A program made the translations under genes and the position numbers. DNA of 64,000 bases from Bacteroidales bacterium UBA6192 (GTDB lineage Bacteria > Bacteroidota > Bacteroidia > Bacteroidales > F082): NCBI GenBank assembly GCA_002422725.1, contig DITE01000061.1, positions 20,237-84,236 on the forward strand. The letters are read 5' to 3'. Below the pieces are notes generated by a model. The model saw nothing but the letters and a program-made list of their open reading frames with translations, was not told where the DNA came from and ran no database searches. Positions 18,890-26,229 of the stretch are shown here, piece after piece; within the stretch, counting starts at the first letter, position 1, and each line of letters starts with the position of its first letter.

Positions 18890-19252
18890 ATGAGAAAGAC
18901 ACTTACATTCATAACACTGTTGGGATGCCTCGTTTTGGTATCCTGCTCAAAAAAAGACCAGGATAACCTCAAACCCAATCCTGATATTCAAATCATTAGT
19001 CTACAGGCTACGCTTAAGGTAGTGATGGCATGGGACACCACCTCGATCACAGTAAACGCAACAGGCGATAATCTTTCCTACGCATGGGAAGCCAATCATG
19101 GCGATATCCTGGGAAGCGGCATCTCGGTTAAGTATGCTGCCGGACAATGTTGCATCGGCCTGAACACAATCACCTGCAGGGTTTTCAACGAACAGGGCTA
19201 TGCCGAAGATACCATACAAATTCGTGTAACACCTTACACCATTAATCCATGA
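18890..19252 (+). CDS. Small lipoprotein with Ig-like fold
   Basis: The product has 120 residues, with a lipoprotein signal peptide ending in LVSCSKKD (lipid-modified Cys at about 19). The rest looks like one Ig/PKD-like beta sandwich (YAWEANHGDILGSG, NTITCRVFNEQGYAEDT). A Cys pair followed by a third Cys appears in GQCCIGLNTITC. The gene starts three bases after the rhodanese gene, and its stop overlaps the start of the barrel gene by four bases, so the two are translationally coupled. No function is known. Its place in an ArsR-led operon suggests an envelope accessory. Confidence 0.75.
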   Translation: MRKTLTFITLLGCLVLVSCSKKDQDNLKPNPDIQIISLQATLKVVMAWDTTSITVNATGDNLSYAWEANHGDILGSGISVKYAAGQCCIGLNTITCRVFNEQGYAEDTIQIRVTPYTINP

Positions 19253-20187
19253 AAAAGTATCTCGTCCTGACCGGAATACTCTTTATCGTGGGGCTTAATC
19301 TGCTGAAAGCACAGTGCTGTGCTGCCGGAAACCCTTTGAATATGATGCTTGATGCACAATCCATCGGCAAGCAAAGCCTTCGCATGTCGCTGCTTTACCG
19401 CTATAGCCTGTCCGACACCTACTATCAGGGAAGTAAACCCATCGATATCAACTATCTGGACAAATCAGGTTTCAACTATCTGGAATTTGCCGCCCTATAC
19501 AACATCACCGAACGGATTGGCATTCAGGCCGAAATAGGCTATTTCCTATCGAAATATGAATCATACAAAAATCCCTTAATCAAAGACAGCGAAGGCTCCG
19601 GCCTGGCCGACCTCAATCTGATGCTACGTTATGAGTTGATTCAGAAACCATTCGAAAAGTTGAACCTGAGCCTGACCGGAGGTGTTAAGCTACCTGTTGG
19701 CGTTTTTGACCAGGAAGTTGATCAGGTCAAGCTACCGATCAATGTCCAGCCATCTTCGGGCAGCTATCGTTATCATGGGGGATTCACTGTGGCAAAGGGA
19801 TTCCGATATGCTCCCTGGCAAATTCTTGGAGCCACCATGGTGGAGTACTCTCAGCGAATTTCGTCCAGATTCTTTGATTATCAATATGGAACAGTGTATG
19901 CATTTCAGGCTGGAACCAGTTACACCTTTCACCAAAAAGCGCTGGCAATCATTCAAGTAAGAGCTGAGGTAAGGGAGAAATCAAAACGCGAAAACAATCA
20001 GATTGTAGATGCTTCCGGTGGGGAAATCGTTTTGCTGGTTCCACAAATAAATATTATACCGGCAAAAAACTGGGGTGCCAGTCTGTCTTTCTCTCTGCCG
20101 GTGTACAGGCGCTACCACGACATACAGTTTGGCAATAAGTATTCCTTCTCATTGGTAATCAGCCGCACACAAAAACTAATCAAATAA
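19249..20187 (+). CDS. Outer-membrane beta-barrel protein of the ars operon
   Basis: This 312-residue protein has a signal peptide (residues 1-21, LLKAQ) followed directly by CCAAGNPL, so the mature N-terminus carries adjacent Cys residues. The remainder alternates polar and aromatic residues in strand-length blocks, such as YRYSLSDTYYQG and SYRYHGGFTVAKGFRYA, and ends in a strand with YSFSLVISRTQK, as in outer-membrane barrels. I do not recognise a more specific family. The start overlaps the lipoprotein stop (ATGA). Being last in the ArsR-led operon, it may be the outer-membrane exit for arsenicals or thiol conjugates, but this is inference only. Confidence 0.7.
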   Translation: MKKYLVLTGILFIVGLNLLKAQCCAAGNPLNMMLDAQSIGKQSLRMSLLYRYSLSDTYYQGSKPIDINYLDKSGFNYLEFAALYNITERIGIQAEIGYFLSKYESYKNPLIKDSEGSGLADLNLMLRYELIQKPFEKLNLSLTGGVKLPVGVFDQEVDQVKLPINVQPSSGSYRYHGGFTVAKGFRYAPWQILGATMVEYSQRISSRFFDYQYGTVYAFQAGTSYTFHQKALAIIQVRAEVREKSKRENNQIVDASGGEIVLLVPQINIIPAKNWGASLSFSLPVYRRYHDIQFGNKYSFSLVISRTQKLIK

Positions 20188-20190
20188 GCA

Positions 20191-21072
20191 TCAATCGGCA
20201 TTCAGTCCTATTGCTGCTGCATTTCCTGATTTTATATGAATATCCCGTTGCGGGTAAGGTATTTCGATGTCGTGCTCTTTAAATTTTTCAAAGATGGCAT
20301 AGTATAACTGACTCTTCAGCACCATGGGCGTGTCGCTGTAATCGAGCGTCCATATCCTTAGTATAAAATTAAGGCTGCTGTCGCCAAATGACTCAAACAG
20401 CACGTCTGGTTCGGGTGTTTTGAGTACTCCCGCATTGTTGGAAGCCACCTCAATCAGCAGGCGGCGGATGTTGGCCGGATCTTCTTTGTAGGACACCCCC
20501 ACCGGAAAATTCAACCTAACCTGTTTGTTGTTAAGACTCCAATTGATCACACGGTTACTGATAAGGTCAGAATTTGGCACAATAACAGCAATGTTGTCGT
20601 TAGTTATAACGGTGGTAGAACGTGCCGATATGTTAATGATATTTCCCTGCAAATCATCAATCTCAATGCGGTCGCCCACTTTCACCGGACGCTCGAAAAG
20701 AATAATAATCCCACTGATGAAATTGTTGGTGATGTTCTGCAAGCCAAACCCAATCCCAATTCCCAAGGCACCAACCAGAAGTCCAAGTGCGCTCAGGTCG
20801 ATACCGGTTGTTTGGAAAATCACAACTAAACCTATGATTAGCAGCACATACCGGATAATTGTGGAGATGGACTGAGCCACCCCTACATCAATTCCATAAC
20901 GGGGAAATACCCGTCGAACTAAAAGTTTCTTCAGTATTCCGGTTATAAAGAACAATAAAAAGAGTAAAATTAACAGGATAACAACCGATTTCGTGGTGAT
21001 GTTAGTCTTCCCCAGTTGAAACAGATGGTAGTGCCACACTTCGGTAAACCATTTCATAAGATCGTTGTCCAT
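20191..21072 (-). CDS. MscS-family mechanosensitive channel
   Basis: This is a small-conductance mechanosensitive channel of about 293 residues. Three transmembrane segments near the N-terminus are followed by the pore-lining helix region (GALGIGIGFGLQNITNNFISG) and the MscS beta domain (VKVGDRIEIDDLQGNI, TVITNDNIAVIVPNSDL). The cytoplasmic alpha/beta domain closes the protein. The open frame extends to a TTG at 21108, but the promoter found upstream places the transcription start inside that extension, so the ATG at 21072 is chosen. The gene converges with the ars operon 1 barrel, with only three bases between the two stop codons. Confidence 0.92.
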   Translation of the reverse strand: MDNDLMKWFTEVWHYHLFQLGKTNITTKSVVILLILLFLLFFITGILKKLLVRRVFPRYGIDVGVAQSISTIIRYVLLIIGLVVIFQTTGIDLSALGLLVGALGIGIGFGLQNITNNFISGIIILFERPVKVGDRIEIDDLQGNIINISARSTTVITNDNIAVIVPNSDLISNRVINWSLNNKQVRLNFPVGVSYKEDPANIRRLLIEVASNNAGVLKTPEPDVLFESFGDSSLNFILRIWTLDYSDTPMVLKSQLYYAIFEKFKEHDIEIPYPQRDIHIKSGNAAAIGLNAD

Positions 21073-21105
21073 GTCAGTGATGTAAATTAGTGTGAAAAGT
21101 TTATA

Positions 21106-21134
21106 CAAACGTACGTATTTTTTTGCTTGTCAAA
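21106..21134 (-). promoter_or_regulatory. Promoter of the MscS gene
   Basis: On the minus strand, TTTG (21134-21131) is followed after 17 bases by TACGTTTG (21113-21106), an exact match to TAnnTTTG. Transcription would start near 21100, which rules out the longer TTG-initiated frame and supports the ATG at 21072. Confidence 0.5.
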
Positions 21135-21171
21135 GCCTTATGCAGGGTGGTAATGAAATGATTTATCTGGT

Positions 21172-21738
21172 TCAGACCCTTATTGAACCACGAAATGCCC
21201 TGCTTGAATAATAAGATTCTGCACCATTGTGGTAAATGAATACATGTCCAAATCGCCAATCACCAAAAATGGCTCCACCATGCTCTCGTATATCATAGGG
21301 TGTTAAAACCCAGCTGGATGTTTTGATATCAAACTTTCCAAGTTGCTGCAATGCACGATACTGCTCCTCCGTCAACAATTCAATACCCATTTCGATCGCC
21401 ATACCAATCGCACTGTTTTTCGGTCGGTGTTCCTTCCTTGATTCAAGTGCCTCGTTGTCGTAGCAAACACTTCTGCGACCTTTAGGGCTTTCTGATGCAC
21501 AATCATAAAAAATATATTCGCCTGTTTTTGAGTCGAAACCAACAACATCAGGTTCGCCACCTGTTTTTTCCATTTCGTTAAGCGACCACATTTTTGCGGG
21601 ATGTGATTCCAGCCTGGCTTGCACCCTGGCCCATTCAATACCTGCATGGCGATTCATATACTTCTCAAAACGGGTTTTCAATGCTCTCAATAATTCTTCA
21701 TATTCATTGCGCGACAATTCCTTATTCATCTTGTTCAT
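21172..21738 (-). CDS. DUF4256 domain protein
   Basis: The 188-residue soluble protein matches the DUF4256 family along its whole length. Characteristic blocks are RFEKYMNRH near the N-terminus, WSLNEMEKTGGEPDVV, YIFYDCASESPKGRRS, MGIELLTEEQYRALQ and the closing FGDWRFGHVFIYHNGA. The function of the family is unknown. There is no signal peptide or membrane segment. Two ATG codons (21738 and 21729) are equally good starts. It stands alone on the minus strand. Confidence 0.85.
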   Translation of the reverse strand: MNKMNKELSRNEYEELLRALKTRFEKYMNRHAGIEWARVQARLESHPAKMWSLNEMEKTGGEPDVVGFDSKTGEYIFYDCASESPKGRRSVCYDNEALESRKEHRPKNSAIGMAIEMGIELLTEEQYRALQQLGKFDIKTSSWVLTPYDIREHGGAIFGDWRFGHVFIYHNGAESYYSSRAFRGSIRV

Positions 21739-22181
21739 TTTTTGGGTAACTGAAACTATTTCACTATTTAGCAGCCAGTAATTTCGTGTTCCAAAACTAA
21801 TATAAAAATCTAAAATTCATATCCCACTCCACTTCTTCACAAATTCTGGACACACAAATACAAAGCAGCAAATTGGCAGAAAGACAAACCATTCGTTATC
21901 TTACTTTTAACCAAGCTTTTAATCTGACACTTTGATTGTATACCCGATGAATTCTCCTTCCAATTATGCAACTTACAGTGAATGAGTTTTAAACAATTTC
22001 CCGATCTTGAAATTGATTTAGGCTTTTGAATGTTTTAATGACTACAAATAGTGATTTGAATTACTGACAGTTGTGTTTCAATGGGTATAAATAGGATAGA
22101 TCAATCTTCCCTTAGGTTGTTTTACCAATTCACAGGTCTTTGCAAAAGTTGCCCGAAATGCATATTCTAGCGTGTTGATTT
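21739..22181. other. Intergenic stretch, possible promoter only
   Basis: No gene is visible in these 443 AT-rich bases. A minus-strand TAGTTTTG at 21799-21792 fits the -7 consensus and could drive the DUF4256 gene, though no TTG -33 element is placed well. No hairpin, repeat array or RNA gene was recognised. Confidence 0.4.
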
Positions 22182-23312
22182 TTATACAAGTGTTAATGCA
22201 AAGCCAAGTAATGAACCACCCAAAACGATGAAAGCACTGTTTACTTTCCTGAAACCGAAAGTCAGAGCAATGCTAATAACCGCAATAGAAACTGTGCGCC
22301 AGTCGGTTATCGTTTCTCTGCCCATAACATAACAAACTGAAATAATAATTGCTACTGAAGCCACATTTACCGCGTCTAAAAATGCTGAAAACAATGTTGA
22401 GTTCCGCATTCTTTTGACTAAAGGATTCAACAAGGCTACAAAAACAAATGATGGCAGAAAAATTCCGATGGTTGAGACGATTGCCCCAGTCCAGCCATTT
22501 ATTTGATAGCCAATAAAGGTCACCGAAGAAAAAACCGGACCAGGAGTAAATTGCCCGACTGCAATGGCATCAATAAGTTGCTGCCTGCTCAAAAGTCCTG
22601 TCGAAACCAATTCCGTGTCGAGGAATGCAAACAACACATAACCACTACCGTAAAGAATTGCCCCGATTTTGAGAAATATCAAAAACAGATTGAAATTAGT
22701 TGCCGAAAGACAGGTTGCATGCGATATTTGGAAAAGCGCAAAAGGGAAAAGACTATTTGTGCGGGTGATTTTTTTATTACGGATTGAAGCCAGTAACAGA
22801 GCAAGAAAACCTGCTCCAAACATAAGGTAAATTTCATTGAACTGAAGGAGAGAACTAACTAATACGAAAAGCCCGATGACGGCCAATTCGAGTGTTTTCA
22901 ATGATTTTTTTGCCAACGGAAAAATTGCGCCAAGAATGATGGCAATGATTGCAGGTTTTATGCCATAAACAAATGGTTGCACTTCAGGAATTTGTCCATA
23001 TTGCTTGTAAAGCCAGGCAAAAATACCAGTAATGAAAACCGCAGGCAGAATAAAACAGAGCCCTGCCACGATCAAGCCTTTCCAACCTGCTTTTTCGTGC
23101 CCGATATGAATGGCCATTTCAGTGCTGTTTGGACCAGGAATTAAATTTGTCGCACCAATTAAGTCAAGAAAGTGTTGCTCTGTCAGCCATTTTCTTTTTA
23201 CAACAACTTCGTCCTGCATCATGGCAACATGCGCTGCAGGACCACCAAAACCAATTATTCCGAGTTTCAAAAAAAGTTTTGCTATGTCTTTTAATTCAGC
23301 ATTACTTTTCAT
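22182..23312 (-). CDS. chrA: ChrA-family chromate transporter
   Basis: This 376-residue two-domain CHR transporter has about ten to twelve membrane segments. The N-terminal half has the family motif FGGPAAHVAMM and the segment NLIPGPNSTEMAIHIG. The second half repeats it in the form FTPGPVFSSVTFIGYQI. Proteins of this size export chromate or move related anions. Its start overlaps the end of the DoxX gene by 11 bases, so the two form an operon on the minus strand. No ChrB-like regulator is present, so chromate as the true substrate is not certain. Confidence 0.9.
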   Translation of the reverse strand: MKSNAELKDIAKLFLKLGIIGFGGPAAHVAMMQDEVVVKRKWLTEQHFLDLIGATNLIPGPNSTEMAIHIGHEKAGWKGLIVAGLCFILPAVFITGIFAWLYKQYGQIPEVQPFVYGIKPAIIAIILGAIFPLAKKSLKTLELAVIGLFVLVSSLLQFNEIYLMFGAGFLALLLASIRNKKITRTNSLFPFALFQISHATCLSATNFNLFLIFLKIGAILYGSGYVLFAFLDTELVSTGLLSRQQLIDAIAVGQFTPGPVFSSVTFIGYQINGWTGAIVSTIGIFLPSFVFVALLNPLVKRMRNSTLFSAFLDAVNVASVAIIISVCYVMGRETITDWRTVSIAVISIALTFGFRKVNSAFIVLGGSLLGFALTLV

Positions 23313-23733
23313 TCTTCATCAATAATTTGTCAAGCGACCATGAACCACTACCCTTAATGAGCAGAAAAACACTACCCAAAAGCATTGCCCAGTCAGTTCT
23401 GCTTCCATGCATCATTTCCCAAAAACCTTTGTCAACTAAGATTTCTGCTTTGGTCGTTGCGATCGCAACAAGCATGATGACAATAAGCGGAATACTTGCA
23501 AGCCGTATCATTAGTCCTGTCAGGACCATTGTTCCGCAAACAATCTCAAAGCTGCCAACAAAACTCCCTAAAAAGTCAGGCAAGGGCAAACCAATTTTTG
23601 CAAATCGACCCGCCCCCAAAGTGTCAGCAAAAAGAAATTTTTGAATTCCTTCCGAAAGAAAAACTGCACCAACCATCAGCCGGATCAAAATGGTAGTTTT
23701 TGAATTGTCAGTAATGTAAACCCGGTTATTCAT
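23302..23733 (-). CDS. DoxX-family membrane protein
   Basis: This 143-residue protein has four transmembrane segments. It shows the DoxX/DoxD features: RLMVGAVFLSEGIQKFLF, GRFAKIGLP, LGSFVGSFEIVCG and a closing LLGSVFLLIKGSGSWSLD. The family is broadly linked to redox or sulfur chemistry in membranes, but its activity is undefined. It overlaps chrA and is presumably translated first from the same transcript. Confidence 0.85.
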   Translation of the reverse strand: MNNRVYITDNSKTTILIRLMVGAVFLSEGIQKFLFADTLGAGRFAKIGLPLPDFLGSFVGSFEIVCGTMVLTGLMIRLASIPLIVIMLVAIATTKAEILVDKGFWEMMHGSRTDWAMLLGSVFLLIKGSGSWSLDKLLMKNEK

Positions 23734-23936
23734 GTCAATTTAATTATGTCGTTGTTTTCACTCTGTCAGGAACAAGTTGATGTTTAATACTTTGGTTGAG
23801 TTTAAAATCTGAATCTACCTGTGGCGTATAGAAACCATCCATTTCTGCAGGATCGAATCAATCTGTGGTGGTCGCAAAGCCAGAAAAGCACATAGCCTCG
23901 TTACCAGGTTTATGAAGGTACATTAATCAGGTCTTT

Positions 23937-24368
23937 CTATTGTTGCTGCTCGTTAAAGCTTATCATCCAATTAATGCCGAACTTGTCTGTCAGCATGCCA
24001 AAATAGTCGCCCCAAAATGTATTATCAAGGGGCATGGTGATCTGTCCGCCTGCTGCTAAGTCCTTAAACAACTTGTCCGCTTCAGGTTTGCTGTCAGCTG
24101 TAACAGAAATGGAAAAATTATTTCCCTGAACAAATGATGCCGCCCATGCTGCGCCTGTGTCGCTTCCCATCAGATTAGAAGTTCCTATAGGTAATCCAAC
24201 ATGCATAATTTTGTCCTTATCCGATTCGGGAACTTGATATTCATCACTTTCGGGCATTTCGCCAAAGCGACCCAAATAAGAAAACTCTCCGCCAAAAACA
24301 GATTTATAAAAGTTAAAAGCTTCTTCGCAGTTACCGTTGAAGGTTAAATAGGTGTTTGTTGTTGCCAT
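23937..24368 (-). CDS. VOC-family protein (PhnB-like)
   Basis: This 143-residue protein is of the glyoxalase/bleomycin-resistance superfamily, PhnB-like subgroup. It shows YLTFNGNCEEAFNFYKSVFGG at the N-terminus, the GSDTG region, ADSKPEADKLFKDLAAGG and the ending FWGDYFGMLTDKFGINWMI. Such proteins are usually unassigned metal-dependent or metal-free binding proteins. It is monocistronic. A possible -7 element, TAACTTTG, is read on the minus strand at 24433-24426. Confidence 0.88.
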   Translation of the reverse strand: MATTNTYLTFNGNCEEAFNFYKSVFGGEFSYLGRFGEMPESDEYQVPESDKDKIMHVGLPIGTSNLMGSDTGAAWAASFVQGNNFSISVTADSKPEADKLFKDLAAGGQITMPLDNTFWGDYFGMLTDKFGINWMISFNEQQQ

Positions 24369-24745
24369 ATTAATTGTTATTTGTTTAATTGTTTAACTGT
24401 TTAATTGTTTATGAAAACCAGAATTCAAAGTTAATTTTCTTTTCTGCTTACCATTTCATTGATACAGATTGGGGCAAAAGGCAGAGTAAAAGCTTTTGAA
24501 ACAGGATAATTCTGATAAATGCCCGGTTTTTCACAGGTAATATGAAACCCATTAAAGAGATTGGGGACACAAATTCAAGCTTTTACCAAAGCAGTATTCA
24601 ATCTCAATGAGGACCCAGAAAAGGTATAATGTCCGATCTTTTCTTTGATCGGATAAAATCTTTCCGGATGCCAAATAGTTGCTTGTTTTCTCCAACAAAA
24701 ACCAGAGCAATCCCATTTCATAAAAAGTTGATTGCCAATTTGATG
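24369..24745. other. Intergenic stretch with an octamer tandem repeat
   Basis: No gene is supported. Next to the VOC start lies a tandem repeat of the octamer GTTTAAYT (24383-24411, about 3.6 copies). A minus-strand TAACTTTG (24433-24426) is a possible -7 element for the VOC gene, and the repeat would then lie in its leader. The rest is unremarkable. Confidence 0.45.
24383..24411. repeat. Tandem octamer repeat, GTTTAAYT
   Basis: Consecutive units at 24383-24390, 24391-24398, 24399-24406 and a partial unit at 24407-24411 differ only by T/C at the seventh base. The array starts 14 bases upstream of the VOC start codon, so changes in copy number could alter leader length or translation. Confidence 0.7.
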
Positions 24746-25168
24746 TCAATGATTACCGTATTTCAGTTTCAAAAAATCCACTGTTTCTTTCATCAGTTTC
24801 ACAAGCACATCCTGGTCGATGTCAGAGAGTTTCTTAATATAAATACAGCCTTTTCCCATGGTAAACTTCCCCAAATCATTCAGCAGTTCTGATCCCTGCC
24901 CCATATACACATAGAGCGAAATTGCCGCTTTTCGTGGCGAAAAACCTACAAGTGGCCAATCTCCTTCCTGCCGGCTCCTGTCTGATTTGTAGTGGTAGCT
25001 TCCAAATCCGATGATTGATGGTCCCCACATTTTGGGTTCGCAGCCTGTGAAGTCCTGCATCAGTTTCACCAGTTCAACACTATCTTGTATTTTTTGCTCA
25101 GTGTTCGCAAAAGTCCTGATGAATTCGTAAACATCTGAATTGGTTTGTTTTGTCTTTAACTCTGCCAT
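24746..25168 (-). CDS. DUF1801 domain protein
   Basis: The 140-residue soluble protein belongs to the DUF1801 (YdhG-like) family. It shows DVYEFIRTFANTEQKIQDS, MWGPSIIGFGSYHYK, FSPRKAAISLYVYMG and KGCIYIKKLSDIDQDVL in the expected order. The role of the family is unknown; some members resemble frataxin-like folds. It is monocistronic, with no signal peptide or obvious partner. Confidence 0.88.
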   Translation of the reverse strand: MAELKTKQTNSDVYEFIRTFANTEQKIQDSVELVKLMQDFTGCEPKMWGPSIIGFGSYHYKSDRSRQEGDWPLVGFSPRKAAISLYVYMGQGSELLNDLGKFTMGKGCIYIKKLSDIDQDVLVKLMKETVDFLKLKYGNH

Positions 25169-25373
25169 ATATATTTCAAGTTTAATTCGAAAGTTAATTT
25201 AATTTTCACACGAATGGAATTTGTGCAAAAGCATCCCACCGGGCGATAAAAATAACTGAATTTTTGAAAATTGGTAACCCAACATCTCCTTTCAGGCGTA
25301 TTCACTGAGAACAATAAGTCATTTCTTATTGTGTGTCAGCACTTTCTATATGAAAATCGGGAAAAACCCTTTT

Positions 25374-25730
25374 TTAGAATGTCAAGACTTTGTCGCTATC
25401 AACAACCCATTCGGACAACTCGCCCATGGTTGATTTCATGGCTCCCTCAAAATATGGATGGTTTTTATATATTCCGCAACGAGACATACAAGTTCCACAA
25501 ACCTTGACTTGGACTCCCTTTGAAATCAGGTCTTTCAGCATTTGTGACAAATCCTGGTCGTAAGCTTCCGGAGCTTTACATGCTTCCCGGGCCATGTCAA
25601 CGGAATCATTCATTAAAAAAATTCTTACTTCCTGTCCGGTTTTTCTGAGTGTTTCGGCCAGTCTCAGGCCATTCCAGGTCACATCCGTGTTGTCATAAGG
25701 TTCACGGTTAAAGATAATGAGCACTTTCAT
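25374..25730 (-). CDS. DsrE-like sulfur-relay family protein
   Basis: The product has 118 residues with a DsrE/DsrF-like alpha/beta fold. It begins KVLIIFNREPYD, includes RIFLMNDSVDMA and has a Cys cluster at residues 78, 81 and 85 (VCGTCMSRCGI), a place where DsrE proteins hold persulfide-carrying cysteines. The open frame extends upstream to 25964, but the ATG at 25730 begins the family domain, and the preceding 78 residues look like untranslated sequence. It may be a persulfide carrier; no dsr or sox genes are nearby. Confidence 0.82.
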   Translation of the reverse strand: MKVLIIFNREPYDNTDVTWNGLRLAETLRKTGQEVRIFLMNDSVDMAREACKAPEAYDQDLSQMLKDLISKGVQVKVCGTCMSRCGIYKNHPYFEGAMKSTMGELSEWVVDSDKVLTF

Positions 25731-26229
25731 TTCAAATCTCCTGTATTGGTTTAATCGATCTGATTCATTGTCGTTCAGAGTCCTGATCAATGTGTACTTT
25801 GTTACTGAACAGATGCCGCTAAGAGTTTTCGATTCATCAGGGGCATTGGCAAATTTAGTGATTAGTTTTTCTTTTCCTACTCTTATCACTTTGCTTCCTG
25901 ACCTGCAATTTCTTATCCTATGAGCGATTGACCACAAAAGACGTACATAATGGGTGTCCAACACGTTCTCATTTAACCCTTTCTTTTATCTTTTTGTGAT
26001 AATACGCCCATCAGACCAATAAGCCGGCTGAGTTTCTTTTCCATTTGTTACGTTTTTGAAGTTCTGCTGCGTGAAGCTTATTTTATGCTGCTTAGTGATC
26101 AGATAACATAAACCGGGAGTGGGAAACTGGCAGAAACATAACTGGATGAAGGTCATGTGCGAATGATGTAAGTTTTTTCTGAATTTTTGTAACGACTTTG
26201 AAAGCAGATTTCCAGACCTTTGACTTTCT
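25731..26229. other. Divergent intergenic stretch
   Basis: This region of about 500 bases separates the minus-strand DsrE-like gene from the plus-strand AsmA-like gene. A minus-strand TAAATTTG at 25857-25850 fits the -7 consensus and would give the DsrE-like gene a leader of about 110 bases. The plus-strand side has an ACCTTTG word 11 bases before the start at 26230. No other structure was seen. Confidence 0.35.

Noticed and set aside
21106..21108. TTG start extending the MscS protein by 12 residues
   Set aside because: It coincides with the predicted -7 promoter element, and a good ATG lies downstream.
24552..24749. Minus-strand frame of 65 codons upstream of the VOC gene
   Set aside because: No plausible family or ribosome binding site; composition resembles intergenic sequence.
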